In this document: positions 15,878 to 26,994 of the stretch, piece after piece
Position numbering within the stretch: the stretch's first letter is position 1
Layout of the letters: every line of letters starts with the position of its first letter
DNA from: Streptomyces griseus subsp. griseus
GTDB lineage: Bacteria; Actinomycetota; Actinomycetes; Streptomycetales; Streptomycetaceae
Assembly: GCF_000720255.1 (NCBI RefSeq)
Contig: NZ_JOJE01000047.1
Coordinates: 1 to 60,209 of the forward strand
Reading direction: 5' to 3'
DNA length: 60,209 nt
Position numbers and translations under genes: made by a program
Notes under the pieces: model-generated
Told to the model about the DNA's origin: nothing
The model's database searches: none
Seen by the model: the letters and a program-made list of their open reading frames with translations, nothing else

Positions 15878-17317
15878 TCATCGCACGGGCACCGCGAGGT
15901 ACTGGTACTCCAGGAACTCGTCGATCCCGACCCGGCCGCCCTCGCGGCCCAGCCCCGACTGCTTGACGCCGCCGAAGGGGGCGGCCGGGTTGGACACGAG
16001 ACCCGTGTTCAGCCCCACCATGCCCACCTCCAGCCGCTCGCTCACCCGCAGGGCACGGTCGAGGCCTTCGGTGAAGACGTAGCCGACCAGGCCCCAGGGG
16101 GTGTCGTTGGCCCGGCGGATCACCTCGTCCTCGTCGTCGAAGGTGAGGATCGCGGCGACGGGGCCGAAGATCTCCGTGTCCATCAGGCGGCTGCCGGGAT
16201 CGACGTCGGCCAGCACGGTCGGCGGGTAGAAGCAGCCGGGGCCTTCGGGTGCATGGCCCCCGACGAGCACCTGCGCCCCGCGTTCCACCGCGTCGGCGAC
16301 CAGCTCCTCCACCTTGGCGCGCCCCCTCTTGTCGATCAGCGGGCCGACGTCGACCCCGTCCCGGGTGCCCGGACCGACGACCAGCGCGCCCATCCGCTCG
16401 GCCAGCCGCCGCCCGAACTCCGCCGCCACCGACCGGTGCACGAAGAAGCGGTTGGCCGCCGTGCACGCCTCGCCCATGTTGCGCATCTTGGCGACCATCG
16501 CGCCGTCCACGGCCTTGTCCAGGTCGGCGTCCTCGAAGACGACGAACGGCGCGTTGCCGCCCAGTTCCATCGACGTCCGGACCACCGCCTGAGCGCTCTG
16601 GGCGAGGAGCAGCTGCCCGACGGCCGTGGAGCCGGTGAAGGAGAGCTTGCGAATCCGCCCGCCGCGCAGGAGCGGTTCGCACACCTCCCCCGCACGGGAG
16701 GTGGTGACGACGTTCAGCACGCCGTCCGGCAGCCCGGCCTCCTTCAGGATCGCGGCGAGAGCCAGGCTGGACAGAGGGGTCTGCGGGGCGGGCTTGAGCA
16801 CCATCGTGCAGCCGGCGGCGACCGCCGGGCCGATCTTGCGGGTGCCCATCGCCAGCGGGAAGTTCCACGGGGTGATCAGCAGGCAGGGGCCGACCGGGCG
16901 ACGGGAGAGCAGCATGCGGTTGCGGCCGTCCGGCAATGTGGCGAGGCCACCGTCGATACGCACGGCCTCCTCGGAGAACCAGCGGAAGAACTCCGCCGCG
17001 TACGCCACCTCTCCCCTGGCCTCGGCGAGCGGCTTGCCCATCTCGGAGGTCATCAGGTGGGCGAGTTCGTCGGTGCGCTCGATGATGATCTCGTAGGCGC
17101 GGCGCAGGATCTCGCTGCGCGCCCGGGGCGCCGTACGGGCCCACTCCTCCTGCGCCCGCACGGCCGCTTCCTCGGCGAGCTTGGCGTCCTTGGGGCCGGC
17201 GTCGGCGACATGGCAGAGGATCTCGCCGGTGGCGGGGTCGTCGACGGGCATGGTGGCGCCGTCCGCGGCGTCCACCCAGGCGCCACCGATGAACAACTGC
17301 GTGGGCGTGTCGGTCAT
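15878..17317 (-). CDS. Succinate-semialdehyde dehydrogenase-like aldehyde dehydrogenase
   Basis: A 479-residue aldehyde dehydrogenase of the GabD group, oxidising succinate semialdehyde (or a close homologue) to the acid. Catalytic Cys285 is in MGEACTAANRFFVH and the general base Glu251 in MELGGNAPFVVFEDAD. The MSEMGKPLAEA-type segment (TSEMGKPLAEARGEV) and FFRWFSEEA are hallmarks of this group. It overlaps the FAD/FeS oxidoreductase stop by ATGA and follows a GABA aminotransferase-like gene two positions upstream. The pair is the classical GABA shunt logic, 4-aminobutyrate to succinate semialdehyde to succinate. Confidence 0.9.
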   Translation of the reverse strand: MTDTPTQLFIGGAWVDAADGATMPVDDPATGEILCHVADAGPKDAKLAEEAAVRAQEEWARTAPRARSEILRRAYEIIIERTDELAHLMTSEMGKPLAEARGEVAYAAEFFRWFSEEAVRIDGGLATLPDGRNRMLLSRRPVGPCLLITPWNFPLAMGTRKIGPAVAAGCTMVLKPAPQTPLSSLALAAILKEAGLPDGVLNVVTTSRAGEVCEPLLRGGRIRKLSFTGSTAVGQLLLAQSAQAVVRTSMELGGNAPFVVFEDADLDKAVDGAMVAKMRNMGEACTAANRFFVHRSVAAEFGRRLAERMGALVVGPGTRDGVDVGPLIDKRGRAKVEELVADAVERGAQVLVGGHAPEGPGCFYPPTVLADVDPGSRLMDTEIFGPVAAILTFDDEDEVIRRANDTPWGLVGYVFTEGLDRALRVSERLEVGMVGLNTGLVSNPAAPFGGVKQSGLGREGGRVGIDEFLEYQYLAVPVR

Positions 17318-20208
17318 GAGTTCTCTCCTGGTTGTCCGGGTCGGTCGGCGGCGGGGTCGAGCAGTTCCGCGAGGTGCAGGGCGCGGATGCCCCGGTCCCC
17401 GGCGAGGTGGTCGATCTGGGTGGCGCAGCTGAAGCCGTCGGCGACGACGACGGCCGGTGTACGCGGGTCCATGTCGTCGAGGCGTGGCCTCAGGGCGAGG
17501 TCGGCGACGGCCATCGAGGTGTCGTAGTGCTGTTCCTCGAAGCCGAAGTTGCCGGCGAGCCCGCAGCAGCCCTCGGCCTCGTCGACCTTGCGTACGCCGA
17601 GGCGGCCGAGCAGGTCGCGGGGATGACGGCCCTTGAAGGTGGCGTACTCGTGGCAGTGCGTCTGGAGAACGACGTTGTCCGGCATCGCCGGTGGCTCCCA
17701 GCCGGGTGTGGCGAGGTCGGTCAGGGCTCCGGTGAGGGTGTGGACGCGGGACGCGACGCGCCGGGCGGCGTCGGTGCCGAGGAGTTCGGGCACGTCACGC
17801 TTGAGCGCTGCGGCGCAGCTGGGCTCGGCCACGACGATGGGCCGTTCGTCGCCGTTGTCCAGGCGGGCGACGGTGCGGGCCATGATGCGGCGCGCGAGCG
17901 ACAGTTGGCCGGTGCTCACCCAGGTCAGGCCACAGCACAGGTCGTCCTGTGCCGTGCAGGGAATGCCGGCGTCGGCGAGTACGCGGCTCGCGGCCCCGGC
18001 CACCTCGGGGCGGAAGGCGCGGGTGAAGCTGTCGACGAAGAGCAGGGCCTTCGCCGGCTCGCCGGTCCTCGCCGTGCGCAGGGCCTTGCGCAGCGCGCGG
18101 CGGGAGGCGAAGGCGGGGATCCGGCGTTTCGTGGTCACGCCGCCGAGGCGCGCGAGCAGCTTCCCGAGGGGTCCACGCAGCAGCGCGTTGACCGGGCGGG
18201 CCGCGTATCCGACGAGCTTGGACGTCAGGGGCAGCCAGCCCAGGGAGTAGTGGGAGCGAGGCCGGAGCCTGCCCTTGTAGTGCTGGTGCAGGAACTCCGC
18301 CTTGTAGGTGGCCATGTCGACGCCGACCGGACAGTCGCTGGAGCAGGCCTTGCAGGACAGGCACAGGTCGAGGGCGTCACGTACCTCCGTGGAGCGCCAG
18401 CCGTCCTGGACGGTTCCGCCCCGCACCATCTCCTGGAGCAGGCGGGCCCGGCCCCGCGTCGAGGCGTTCTCCTCGCCCGTGGCCCGGTAGCTGGGACACA
18501 TCACGCCGCCGGCGTCGCTGCGGCAGCGGCCGACACCGACACAGCGGCGTACCGCTCCCGCGAATCCGTCCTTGTCGTGGGGAAAGGTGAACGTCGTATC
18601 CACGAGCGGGAGTTCACGCAGAGCGAGGTCGGCGTCGAGCGGCGCCGGGGCGACGATCACGCCGGGGTTGAGCAGCCCCTCCGGGTCGAAGATCTCCTTG
18701 AAGGCGGCGAACGCCCGGATCATCCGGTGGCTGTACATGACCTCCAGCAGCTCGCCCCGGGCCCGCCCGTCGCCGTGCTCGCCCGACAGGCTTCCGCCGT
18801 GCTCCACGACCAGGGCGGCTGCTTCCGACAGGAACCGGCGGGTGGCGGCCCGCCCCGCGTCCGTGGCGAGGTCGAAGTCGATGCGCACATGGACGCATCC
18901 CGCGCCGAAGTGCCCGTACAGCACGCCGGTCAGGCCGTGCGCGGCCAGCAGCTTGCGGAAGTCACGCAGGTAGGCGGCCAGGTCCTCGGGCGCGACGGCC
19001 GCGTCCTCCCAGCCGGGCCAGGACTCCGAGCCGTCGACGAGCCGGGCTGCGAGCCCTGCCCCGTCCTCGCGGACCCGCCACAGCGAGCGCCGCTCGGCCG
19101 GGCTGTGCACGACCCGCCCACCGGTCATCCGGCCCTGTGCCCTGAGCACGTCCAGCAGTTCGTCGGCGCGGGCGTCGACGGCCGCCTGGTCGTCGCCGTC
19201 GAGCTCGACGTACAGCCAGGCACGCCCCTCGGGGAGGCCGGTGACGGAGTCCGGACCGCGCCGGGCGCGCATGGTGGCGACGATCGCCTCGTCCATGCCC
19301 TCCACGGCGGTGGGGTTCCAGCGCAGGATCTCGGGGACGTCCTCGGCGGCGTCGACCACGTCGTCGTAGCCGAGGGTGAGCAGGGTGGAAGCCTGTGCGG
19401 TCGCCACCAGGCGGACCGTCGCCGCGGTGACGACCGCACAGGAGCCCTCGGTGCCCACCAGTGCGCGGGCCATGTCGAAGCCGTGCTCGGGCAGCAGGTG
19501 GTGCAGCTGGTAGCCGGAGACCTGGCGCGGGACCCGGCCCAGCTCGGTGCGGATCGACGCCAGGTTGCCGTCGATCAGGCGGCGCACGTCCGCTTCCAGA
19601 CCGGCGACACGATGGACGGCGTCGGTGTCGACCGGGCCGGCGGCCCGCAGTCCGGTGCGGTCGGCGACGGCCCGCACGCCGTCGGCCGTCACGATCTCCA
19701 GCGCCTCGATGTGACCGCTGGTACGCCCGTGCCGCACGGATCGGTTGCCGCACGCGTCGTTGCCGATCATGCCGCCGATGGTGCAGCGGCTGTGCGAGGA
19801 CGGGTCGGGCCCGAACGTGAGCCCGTGCAGGGCGGCCGCGGACCGCAGCGCGTCCAGGATCACCCCGGCCTCGACGCGCGCGGTGCCGGCCACCGGGTCG
19901 ATGTCCAGGATCCGGTTCATGTACCGGGAGAAGTCCAGCACGACGCCGGGTCCGACGGCGTTGCCCGCCATGCTGGTGCCACCGCCGCGCGCGGTGACCG
20001 GGATGCCTGTCTCACGGCAGGCCCGCAGCACCGCGACGACGTCGTCGGCGCAGCGGGGAAACACCACGGCCCGCGGCGGGACCCGGTAGTTGGAGGCGTC
20101 GTAGGCGTAGGGACCGGTGGAGCCGGGGCCGGTCTCCACCCACAGGCCGGGAGCGGTCTCGGCGAGCCGCGCGACCAGCGGCTCCAGGGCCGTGGTGGTG
20201 TCCGTCAT
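17314..20208 (-). CDS. FAD-linked oxidase fused to iron-sulfur/CCG domains (D-2-hydroxy-acid dehydrogenase type)
   Basis: A 964-residue oxidoreductase. The N-terminal FAD_binding_4 (VAO-type) domain spans about residues 40-260 (TARGGGTSMAGNAVGPGVVLD), followed by the FAD-linked oxidase C-terminal domain ending near residue 530 (GEHGDGRARGELLEVMYS, FDPEGLLNPGVI). A 4Fe-4S cluster motif CLSCKACSSDCP lies near residues 613-630, and two CCG-type half-domains follow (DDLCCGLTW near 756, EGCCGLAGNFG near 878). This architecture belongs to D-lactate/D-2-hydroxyglutarate dehydrogenase-like enzymes feeding electrons to the respiratory chain. The start at 20208 comes from an ATGA overlap with the aminotransferase gene. 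The substrate is not assigned; D-2-hydroxyglutarate would fit a 4-aminobutyrate/glutarate setting. Confidence 0.88.
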   Translation of the reverse strand: MTDTTTALEPLVARLAETAPGLWVETGPGSTGPYAYDASNYRVPPRAVVFPRCADDVVAVLRACRETGIPVTARGGGTSMAGNAVGPGVVLDFSRYMNRILDIDPVAGTARVEAGVILDALRSAAALHGLTFGPDPSSHSRCTIGGMIGNDACGNRSVRHGRTSGHIEALEIVTADGVRAVADRTGLRAAGPVDTDAVHRVAGLEADVRRLIDGNLASIRTELGRVPRQVSGYQLHHLLPEHGFDMARALVGTEGSCAVVTAATVRLVATAQASTLLTLGYDDVVDAAEDVPEILRWNPTAVEGMDEAIVATMRARRGPDSVTGLPEGRAWLYVELDGDDQAAVDARADELLDVLRAQGRMTGGRVVHSPAERRSLWRVREDGAGLAARLVDGSESWPGWEDAAVAPEDLAAYLRDFRKLLAAHGLTGVLYGHFGAGCVHVRIDFDLATDAGRAATRRFLSEAAALVVEHGGSLSGEHGDGRARGELLEVMYSHRMIRAFAAFKEIFDPEGLLNPGVIVAPAPLDADLALRELPLVDTTFTFPHDKDGFAGAVRRCVGVGRCRSDAGGVMCPSYRATGEENASTRGRARLLQEMVRGGTVQDGWRSTEVRDALDLCLSCKACSSDCPVGVDMATYKAEFLHQHYKGRLRPRSHYSLGWLPLTSKLVGYAARPVNALLRGPLGKLLARLGGVTTKRRIPAFASRRALRKALRTARTGEPAKALLFVDSFTRAFRPEVAGAASRVLADAGIPCTAQDDLCCGLTWVSTGQLSLARRIMARTVARLDNGDERPIVVAEPSCAAALKRDVPELLGTDAARRVASRVHTLTGALTDLATPGWEPPAMPDNVVLQTHCHEYATFKGRHPRDLLGRLGVRKVDEAEGCCGLAGNFGFEEQHYDTSMAVADLALRPRLDDMDPRTPAVVVADGFSCATQIDHLAGDRGIRALHLAELLDPAADRPGQPGENS

Positions 20209-21473
20209 GGCCGTGCCGCGCCCGATGTGCCGGCCTCGACCGCGCTCGCCCACGCCTGGAGGCCCTCGTCCACCGCCGTCTCGTCGATGACGAGCGCCGG
20301 AATCATCCGGACGACCTGGTTCCAGGCGCCGCACAGCAACAGGAGCAGGCCCTCGTCGACGGCGGCGCGCTGGACGCGGGCGGCGGTCTCGGGGTCGGGG
20401 CTGCCGTCCTCGGTGACGAACTCGGTGGCCAGCATCAGGCCGAGGCCCCGCACGTCCCCGATGCCGGGCGTCCGGTCGGCCACCGCCTCCAGCCCGTGGC
20501 GCAGCCGCTCGCCCATCGCCTCGGCGTTCTCGACGAGCTTCTCGTCGCGTACGACGTCGAGGGTGGCGCAGGCCGCGGCGCAGGCGACGGCGTTCGCGCC
20601 GTACGTACCGCCCTGCGAGCCGGGCCACGCCTTGGTCATCAGCTCCTCGGAGGCGGCGATGCCCGACAGCGGGAAGCCGCTGGCCAGGCCCTTGGCGGTG
20701 ACGAGGATGTCGGGCGTGACGCCGAAGTGGTCGTGACCCCAGAAGCGGCCGGTGCGGCCGACGCCGGTCTGCACCTCGTCGAGGATGAGGAGGAAGCCGT
20801 GGCGGTCCGCGCGCTCGCGCAGGCCTTCCATGAAGGCGCGGGTGGCGGGCACGTACCCGCCCTCGCCGAGCACCGGCTCGACGATGATCGCCGCCGTGTC
20901 GGCGGGCGAGGAGATCGTCTGGAGCGTGTAGTCGAGCTCCTTCAGGGCGAAGCGGGTGGCGGTCTCCTCGTCCCAGCCGTACCGGTGGGCGGACGGGAAG
21001 GGCGTGACGACCACGCCGCTCATCAGCGGGGAGAACCCGGAGCGGAAACGAGTGCCGGAGGTCGTCATGGAGGCGGCGGCGACGGTACGGCCGTGGAAGC
21101 CGCCGTGGCAGACGATGACGTTGGGGCGGCCGGTGGCCTGGCGGGCCAGCCGCAGCGCGGCCTCCACCGCCTCGCTTCCGGAGTTGGTGAAGAACAGGCT
21201 GTCCAGGCCGGCCGGCAGCACCTCGCCGAGCTTGTCGACCAGACGGCGCAGCGGCTCGTGCATGACCGTCGTGTACTGGCCGTGGATCAGCGAGCCCACC
21301 TGCTCCTGGGCCGCCGCCACGACCTTGGGGTGGCAGTGCCCGGTGCTGGTGACGCCGATGCCGGCTGTGAAGTCGAGGTAGCGGCGGCCGTCCTGGTCGA
21401 AGAGGTGGACGCCCTCGCCCCGGGTCGCCACCACAGGCGTGGCCTGGCGAAGGTGCGGCGACAGTGCGGTCAT
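20205..21473 (-). CDS. 4-aminobutyrate aminotransferase-like class III transaminase
   Basis: A 422-residue PLP enzyme of the GabT group that would transfer the amino group of 4-aminobutyrate (or a similar omega-amino acid) to 2-oxoglutarate. The PLP lysine is Lys261 in VTAKGLASGFPLSG, Asp232 lies in LLILDEVQTGVGRTG, and the phosphate site is FFTNSGSEAVEAAL. The ATG at 21473 is chosen because GGGAGACGAAC precedes it; longer readings start inside the divergent promoter region. First gene of a four-gene operon divergent from pucR. Confidence 0.9.
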   Translation of the reverse strand: MTALSPHLRQATPVVATRGEGVHLFDQDGRRYLDFTAGIGVTSTGHCHPKVVAAAQEQVGSLIHGQYTTVMHEPLRRLVDKLGEVLPAGLDSLFFTNSGSEAVEAALRLARQATGRPNVIVCHGGFHGRTVAAASMTTSGTRFRSGFSPLMSGVVVTPFPSAHRYGWDEETATRFALKELDYTLQTISSPADTAAIIVEPVLGEGGYVPATRAFMEGLRERADRHGFLLILDEVQTGVGRTGRFWGHDHFGVTPDILVTAKGLASGFPLSGIAASEELMTKAWPGSQGGTYGANAVACAAACATLDVVRDEKLVENAEAMGERLRHGLEAVADRTPGIGDVRGLGLMLATEFVTEDGSPDPETAARVQRAAVDEGLLLLLCGAWNQVVRMIPALVIDETAVDEGLQAWASAVEAGTSGAARP

Positions 21474-21720
21474 GTTCGTCTCCCGGCCTCGGTGTTCGGT
21501 CTGCTGCGGTCCACCGAGCATCCCCGCGGGCGAGGGGTGCGCCAACGCGCGATCTGTCCGGCCGGGACGCGACATCCGGACGTTGTGTCAGCCTCCTCGG
21601 GGGCACGCCGGGTACCGATCACGCACGGACCGCTCTTGCGCAGGTCAGAGACGCTTGTCAGAGTGGCCGGGCACTCCCCGGGCTCCATGCCGAGTTCGGG
21701 CAGGAACCCTTGGAGAGACC
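21474..21720. promoter_or_regulatory. Divergent promoter region gabT-like / pucR-like
   Basis: This 247-bp spacer must carry both divergent promoters. It holds a spaced inverted repeat GTCCGG (21556-21561) / CCGGAC (21576-21581), the only symmetric element I noticed; binding by the PucR protein is a guess. Confidence 0.45.
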
Positions 21721-23346
21721 GTGAACGACAACCACCCGGCCGGCCAGGGGTCCACCCGTCCGCTCACGGTGGCCGATGTCCTCGCGCTTCCCGTCCTGGC
21801 CGCCGGACGACCCCAGGTCGTCACCGGCGTGCCGCACCTGGACCGTCCGGTCCGGTGGGTCCACATCACCGAGCTGACCGACCCCGCATCGTTCCTCAAG
21901 GGCGGAGAACTCGTCCTCACCACCGGAATGCCCCTGCCGCAGGACGCGGCCGGCGTGCGCCGGTACGTCGACGAACTCGCCGACATCGGGGCGGCGGCCC
22001 TGGTCATCGAACTCGTACGCCGCTACCACCGCCCGCCGGACCCGCTCGTCGACGCCTGCCGCCGTCGCGGCCTGCCCCTCGTCACCCTGGCCAAGGACGT
22101 CAACTTCCTGGAGGTCACACAGGTCGTGCACGCGCTCCTGCTGGGCAACCAGACGGACGCCATGCGCCGCACCCAGCGCATCCACGAGGCGTTCACCGCT
22201 CTCACCCTGCGCGGAGCCGGGCCGGAGGACGTGGTGCGCGCGGCGGCGGAGATGAGCGGCCGTACGGTCGTCCTGGAGAACCTGGTACATCAGGCCCTCA
22301 TCTGCGAGCCGTCCGGGCTCACCGTCGAGGAGGCACTCGCCGACTGGGAACAGCGCTCCAGGGCGGCCGTGCCCGGCGACAACGCAGCGAGACGCGGCCC
22401 GGAGGGCTGGCTCACCGCACCCGTCGAGTACCAGGGCGAGCGCTGGGGTCGCGTGGCCATGCTCCCGGCGCGCACCGAAGGACCGGCGTTCGGGCCGGAG
22501 GACATCACCCTGCTGGAGAGGACCGCGATGGCACTGACCGTCGCGCGCCTCATCCACCCCACCCCATGGGAACGCACAGCGCACCGGAACGCCCTGCTCG
22601 ACCTCGTGGAACAGCGCCACCGCTCGGCGGAGGACGCCCGCGCCCGCTGCTCCGCACTGGGCCTGCCGACCGATCGAAGCTACTTCATCGCCGCCCTGGT
22701 GGACCTGCGCGCAGGGAAGGGGGGAGCCGAGATCGAGTCCCGTCTGTTGCAGGAGTTGAGAACGGCGGGCGTGCCGGCCCTCGTCGGCGAACTGGCCTCC
22801 GATCGCATCGGCATCCTGCTGGCTCTGCGTACCGCCCAGCCATGGCGTCCCGTCGTCGAGCGCCTGTCCGGCACGGTACTGAGCCCGGCGCCGGGCGCGG
22901 TCGTGAGTGTCGGCTCCGAGGCAACGGACCTCACGGACACCGCCCGCTCCTTCCGCGAGGCCGCCCGCGTCGCCGAGGCCACCCCGCCCGGCCAGCCCCT
23001 CCCCCCGGACCGCTCCTTCCACGAGCTGTCCGACATCGGCCTGCGCCGCCTGCTGTACGCCCTGCGTGAGGACACCCGTGTCCAGGAGTACACCGAACGG
23101 CAGCTCCGGCGCCTCATCGACCACGACATCCAGCACGGCACCGACCTGCTGACGACCCTGCGCCACTACCTCGACGCGGCCGGCAACAAGACGACCGCCG
23201 CCCGCCGGGGCGGCCTCTCCCGCGAGACCATGTACCAACGCCTGCGCACCATCGAGCGTCTCCTCGACCGTGACCTCGAATCGGGCGGCCAGCGCACCGA
23301 GCTCCACGTGGCACTTGCGGCACTCGATGTGTTGCGAGCCGACTGA
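21721..23346 (+). CDS. PucR-family transcriptional regulator
   Basis: A 541-residue regulator. The N-terminal PucR (purine catabolism regulator-like) domain runs about residues 15-140 (LTVADVLALPVLAAGRPQVV, WVHITELTDPASFLKGGELV). A central GGDEF-like/CdaR-type region follows, and a C-terminal PucR helix-turn-helix sits near residues 480-535 (LLTTLRHYLDAAGNKTTAA, RETMYQRLRTIERLL). The GTG at 21721 is used because GGAGAG lies just upstream and the protein then begins near the domain. PucR proteins activate neighbouring amine or purine degradation operons; divergent orientation suggests it controls the gabT-like operon. Confidence 0.88.
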   Translation: MNDNHPAGQGSTRPLTVADVLALPVLAAGRPQVVTGVPHLDRPVRWVHITELTDPASFLKGGELVLTTGMPLPQDAAGVRRYVDELADIGAAALVIELVRRYHRPPDPLVDACRRRGLPLVTLAKDVNFLEVTQVVHALLLGNQTDAMRRTQRIHEAFTALTLRGAGPEDVVRAAAEMSGRTVVLENLVHQALICEPSGLTVEEALADWEQRSRAAVPGDNAARRGPEGWLTAPVEYQGERWGRVAMLPARTEGPAFGPEDITLLERTAMALTVARLIHPTPWERTAHRNALLDLVEQRHRSAEDARARCSALGLPTDRSYFIAALVDLRAGKGGAEIESRLLQELRTAGVPALVGELASDRIGILLALRTAQPWRPVVERLSGTVLSPAPGAVVSVGSEATDLTDTARSFREAARVAEATPPGQPLPPDRSFHELSDIGLRRLLYALREDTRVQEYTERQLRRLIDHDIQHGTDLLTTLRHYLDAAGNKTTAARRGGLSRETMYQRLRTIERLLDRDLESGGQRTELHVALAALDVLRAD

Positions 23347-23376
23347 CGCGGAATCCCGGTGCGGCTCGTCCCGGTG

Positions 23377-23416
23377 CTGTCCGGCGCCGCGAGGGCGCAC
23401 CAACGGCGCCAGACAG
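23377..23416 (+). terminator. Hairpin after pucR
   Basis: CTGTCCGGCGCC (23377-23388) pairs with GGCGCCAGACAG (23405-23416), a 12-bp stem with one mismatch and a 16-nt loop, 30 bp after the stop codon. Confidence 0.7.
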
Positions 23417-23472
23417 CGGATGAAAGCTGCGCCGCGATAGTTATGTCATGTACATGACATCTCTTGGATCAT

Positions 23473-25569
<2,097 letters not shown>

Positions 25570-25582
25570 CCGGCTGTGCCGT

Positions 25583-25611
25583 GGGGAGCGCTTCCGTCGG
25601 GAGCGCTCCCC
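25583..25611. promoter_or_regulatory. Two CebR-type operators upstream of the GH6 gene
   Basis: GGGGAGCGCTTCCG (25583-25596) and CGGGAGCGCTCCCC (25598-25611) are near-matches, side by side, to the 14-bp CebR box TGGGAGCGCTCCCA known from cellulose-utilisation genes in Streptomyces. They lie 55-83 bp before the GH6 start, so cellobiose-responsive repression is likely. Confidence 0.85.
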
Positions 25612-25665
25612 ACGCTCACCGCCGACCTTCGGAACGCACCCCTGTCAGAAAGCCGAGGTACTGTC

Positions 25666-26631
25666 ATGCGCCGCAGACTTCTCGCCCTGGTGGCAGCACT
25701 CTCCTCGCTGCCGCTGGCGCTCGCCGCCGCCCCGTCCGCCCACGCGGCCGACCCGACGACCATGACCAGCGGGTTCTACGTGGACCCCGACTCCAGCGCG
25801 AAGCGGTGGGTCGCGGCCAACCCCGGTGACGGCCGGACGCCCGCGATCAACGCTTCCATCGCCAACACACCGACGGCCCGCTGGTTCGGCTCCTGGAGCG
25901 GCACCATCGGCACCGCCACCGGCGCGTACGTGGGCGCCGCGGACGCCCGGGACAAGCTGCCCCTCCTCGTCGCCTACAACATCTACAACCGCGACTACTG
26001 CGGCGGACACTCCGCGGGCGGAGCCTCCTCCCCCTCCGCCTACGCCAACTGGATCGCCCAGTTCGCGGGCGGAATCGCCGGCCGCCCGGCCGTTGTCGTC
26101 CTCGAACCGGACTCCCTCGGGGACTACGGCTGCATGACCCAGGCCCAGATCGACGAACGCGAGAGCATGCTGACCGGAGCCCTCGCCGAATTCAACCGTC
26201 AGGCCCCCAACACCTGGGTCTACCTCGACGCCGGCAACCCGGCCTGGGCGAGCGCGACGACCATGGCCCGGCGCCTTCACGAAGCGGGGCTCCGGCAGGC
26301 CCACGGTTTCTCGCTCAATGTCTCCAACTACCTGACGACAGCCGAGAACACCGCGTACGGCAACGCCGTCAACAGGGAACTCGGCGCCCGGTACGGCTAC
26401 ACCAAGCCGTTCGTCGTGGACACCAGCCGCAACGGCAAGGGCTCCAACGGCCAGTGGTGCAACCCTTCGGGCCGCCGCATCGGCACCCCCTCCCAGCTGG
26501 GCGGAGGCGCCGAGATGCTCTTGTGGATCAAGGTCCCGGGCGAGTCCGACGGCAACTGCGGCGTGGGAACCGGCTCCTCGGCCGGACAGTTCCTCCCGGA
26601 GGTCGCCTACAAGATGATCTACGGCTACTGA
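25666..26631 (+). CDS. GH6 cellulase (endoglucanase/cellobiohydrolase), catalytic domain only
   Basis: A 321-residue secreted family 6 glycoside hydrolase that cleaves beta-1,4-glucan. The signal peptide ends at APSAHA-AD (about residue 27). GH6 signatures are VAYNIYNRDYCGGHSAGGA (Asp110) and VVLEPDSLG with the catalytic acid Asp149; CNPSGRRIG and LLWIKVPGESDG follow near the C-terminus, carrying another conserved acidic site. The ATG at 25666 is preceded by GAGG and begins a clean signal peptide. There is no carbohydrate-binding module. The paired CebR boxes point to induction by cello-oligosaccharides. Confidence 0.93.
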   Translation: MRRRLLALVAALSSLPLALAAAPSAHAADPTTMTSGFYVDPDSSAKRWVAANPGDGRTPAINASIANTPTARWFGSWSGTIGTATGAYVGAADARDKLPLLVAYNIYNRDYCGGHSAGGASSPSAYANWIAQFAGGIAGRPAVVVLEPDSLGDYGCMTQAQIDERESMLTGALAEFNRQAPNTWVYLDAGNPAWASATTMARRLHEAGLRQAHGFSLNVSNYLTTAENTAYGNAVNRELGARYGYTKPFVVDTSRNGKGSNGQWCNPSGRRIGTPSQLGGGAEMLLWIKVPGESDGNCGVGTGSSAGQFLPEVAYKMIYGY

Positions 26632-26735
26632 TCCGCGGCCGCTCGCGTGCCGATCCGCGGGCCGAGGTCGACCGCGCCTGAGAAGGACGTGGACCGGCCT
26701 CGGCCCCGACGTGCGGTCGGCCTCCGACTCCTGAA

Positions 26736-26755
26736 CCTCCTGGCCCCCCAGGAGG
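26736..26755 (+). terminator. Hairpin downstream of the GH6 gene
   Basis: CCTCCTGG and CCAGGAGG form a perfect 8-bp stem with a CCCC loop, about 105 bp after the GH6 stop. Confidence 0.6.
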
Positions 26756-26885
26756 GCGACCGTGAAGTCCCACGGCGAGCACCTCCCGGCGGGGTCGACG
26801 CGGCCTCGGCCCGCCGGCATCGGGCTCCGGTGGAGTGCCGCCGAGACCCTCTTGACTCCCCGCCGCGCCGCTGTCATCGTCTATT

Positions 26886-26919
26886 CCATATTGTGGGATA
26901 GCATTCCACTTTGTGGCAC
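26886..26919 (+). promoter_or_regulatory. Operator-like 34-nt motif C, upstream of the lrp/asnC-like gene
   Basis: CCAT-ATT-GTGG, then GATAGCATTCCACTTTG, then TGGCAC; it has the same length and ends as motifs A, B and D. The middle differs: here a second CCAC-TTT-GTGG inverted repeat occurs. It ends 75 nt before the GTG start, the same spacing as at both iclR genes. Confidence 0.65.
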
Positions 26920-26994
26920 GTGAACATCTCTGCGGCACCCTCGCTTGCCGTGGGGCTTGCAACCTCGACCGATTCCCGAAGGAGACGGTCCACT

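Noticed and set aside
17332..20736. A plus-strand open frame of more than 1100 codons opposite the FAD/FeS gene
   Set aside because: It is the codon-bias shadow of the minus-strand genes in very G+C-rich DNA; its translation is low-complexity (Gly/Ala/Arg/Val-rich), with no family motif, and the minus-strand genes are certain.
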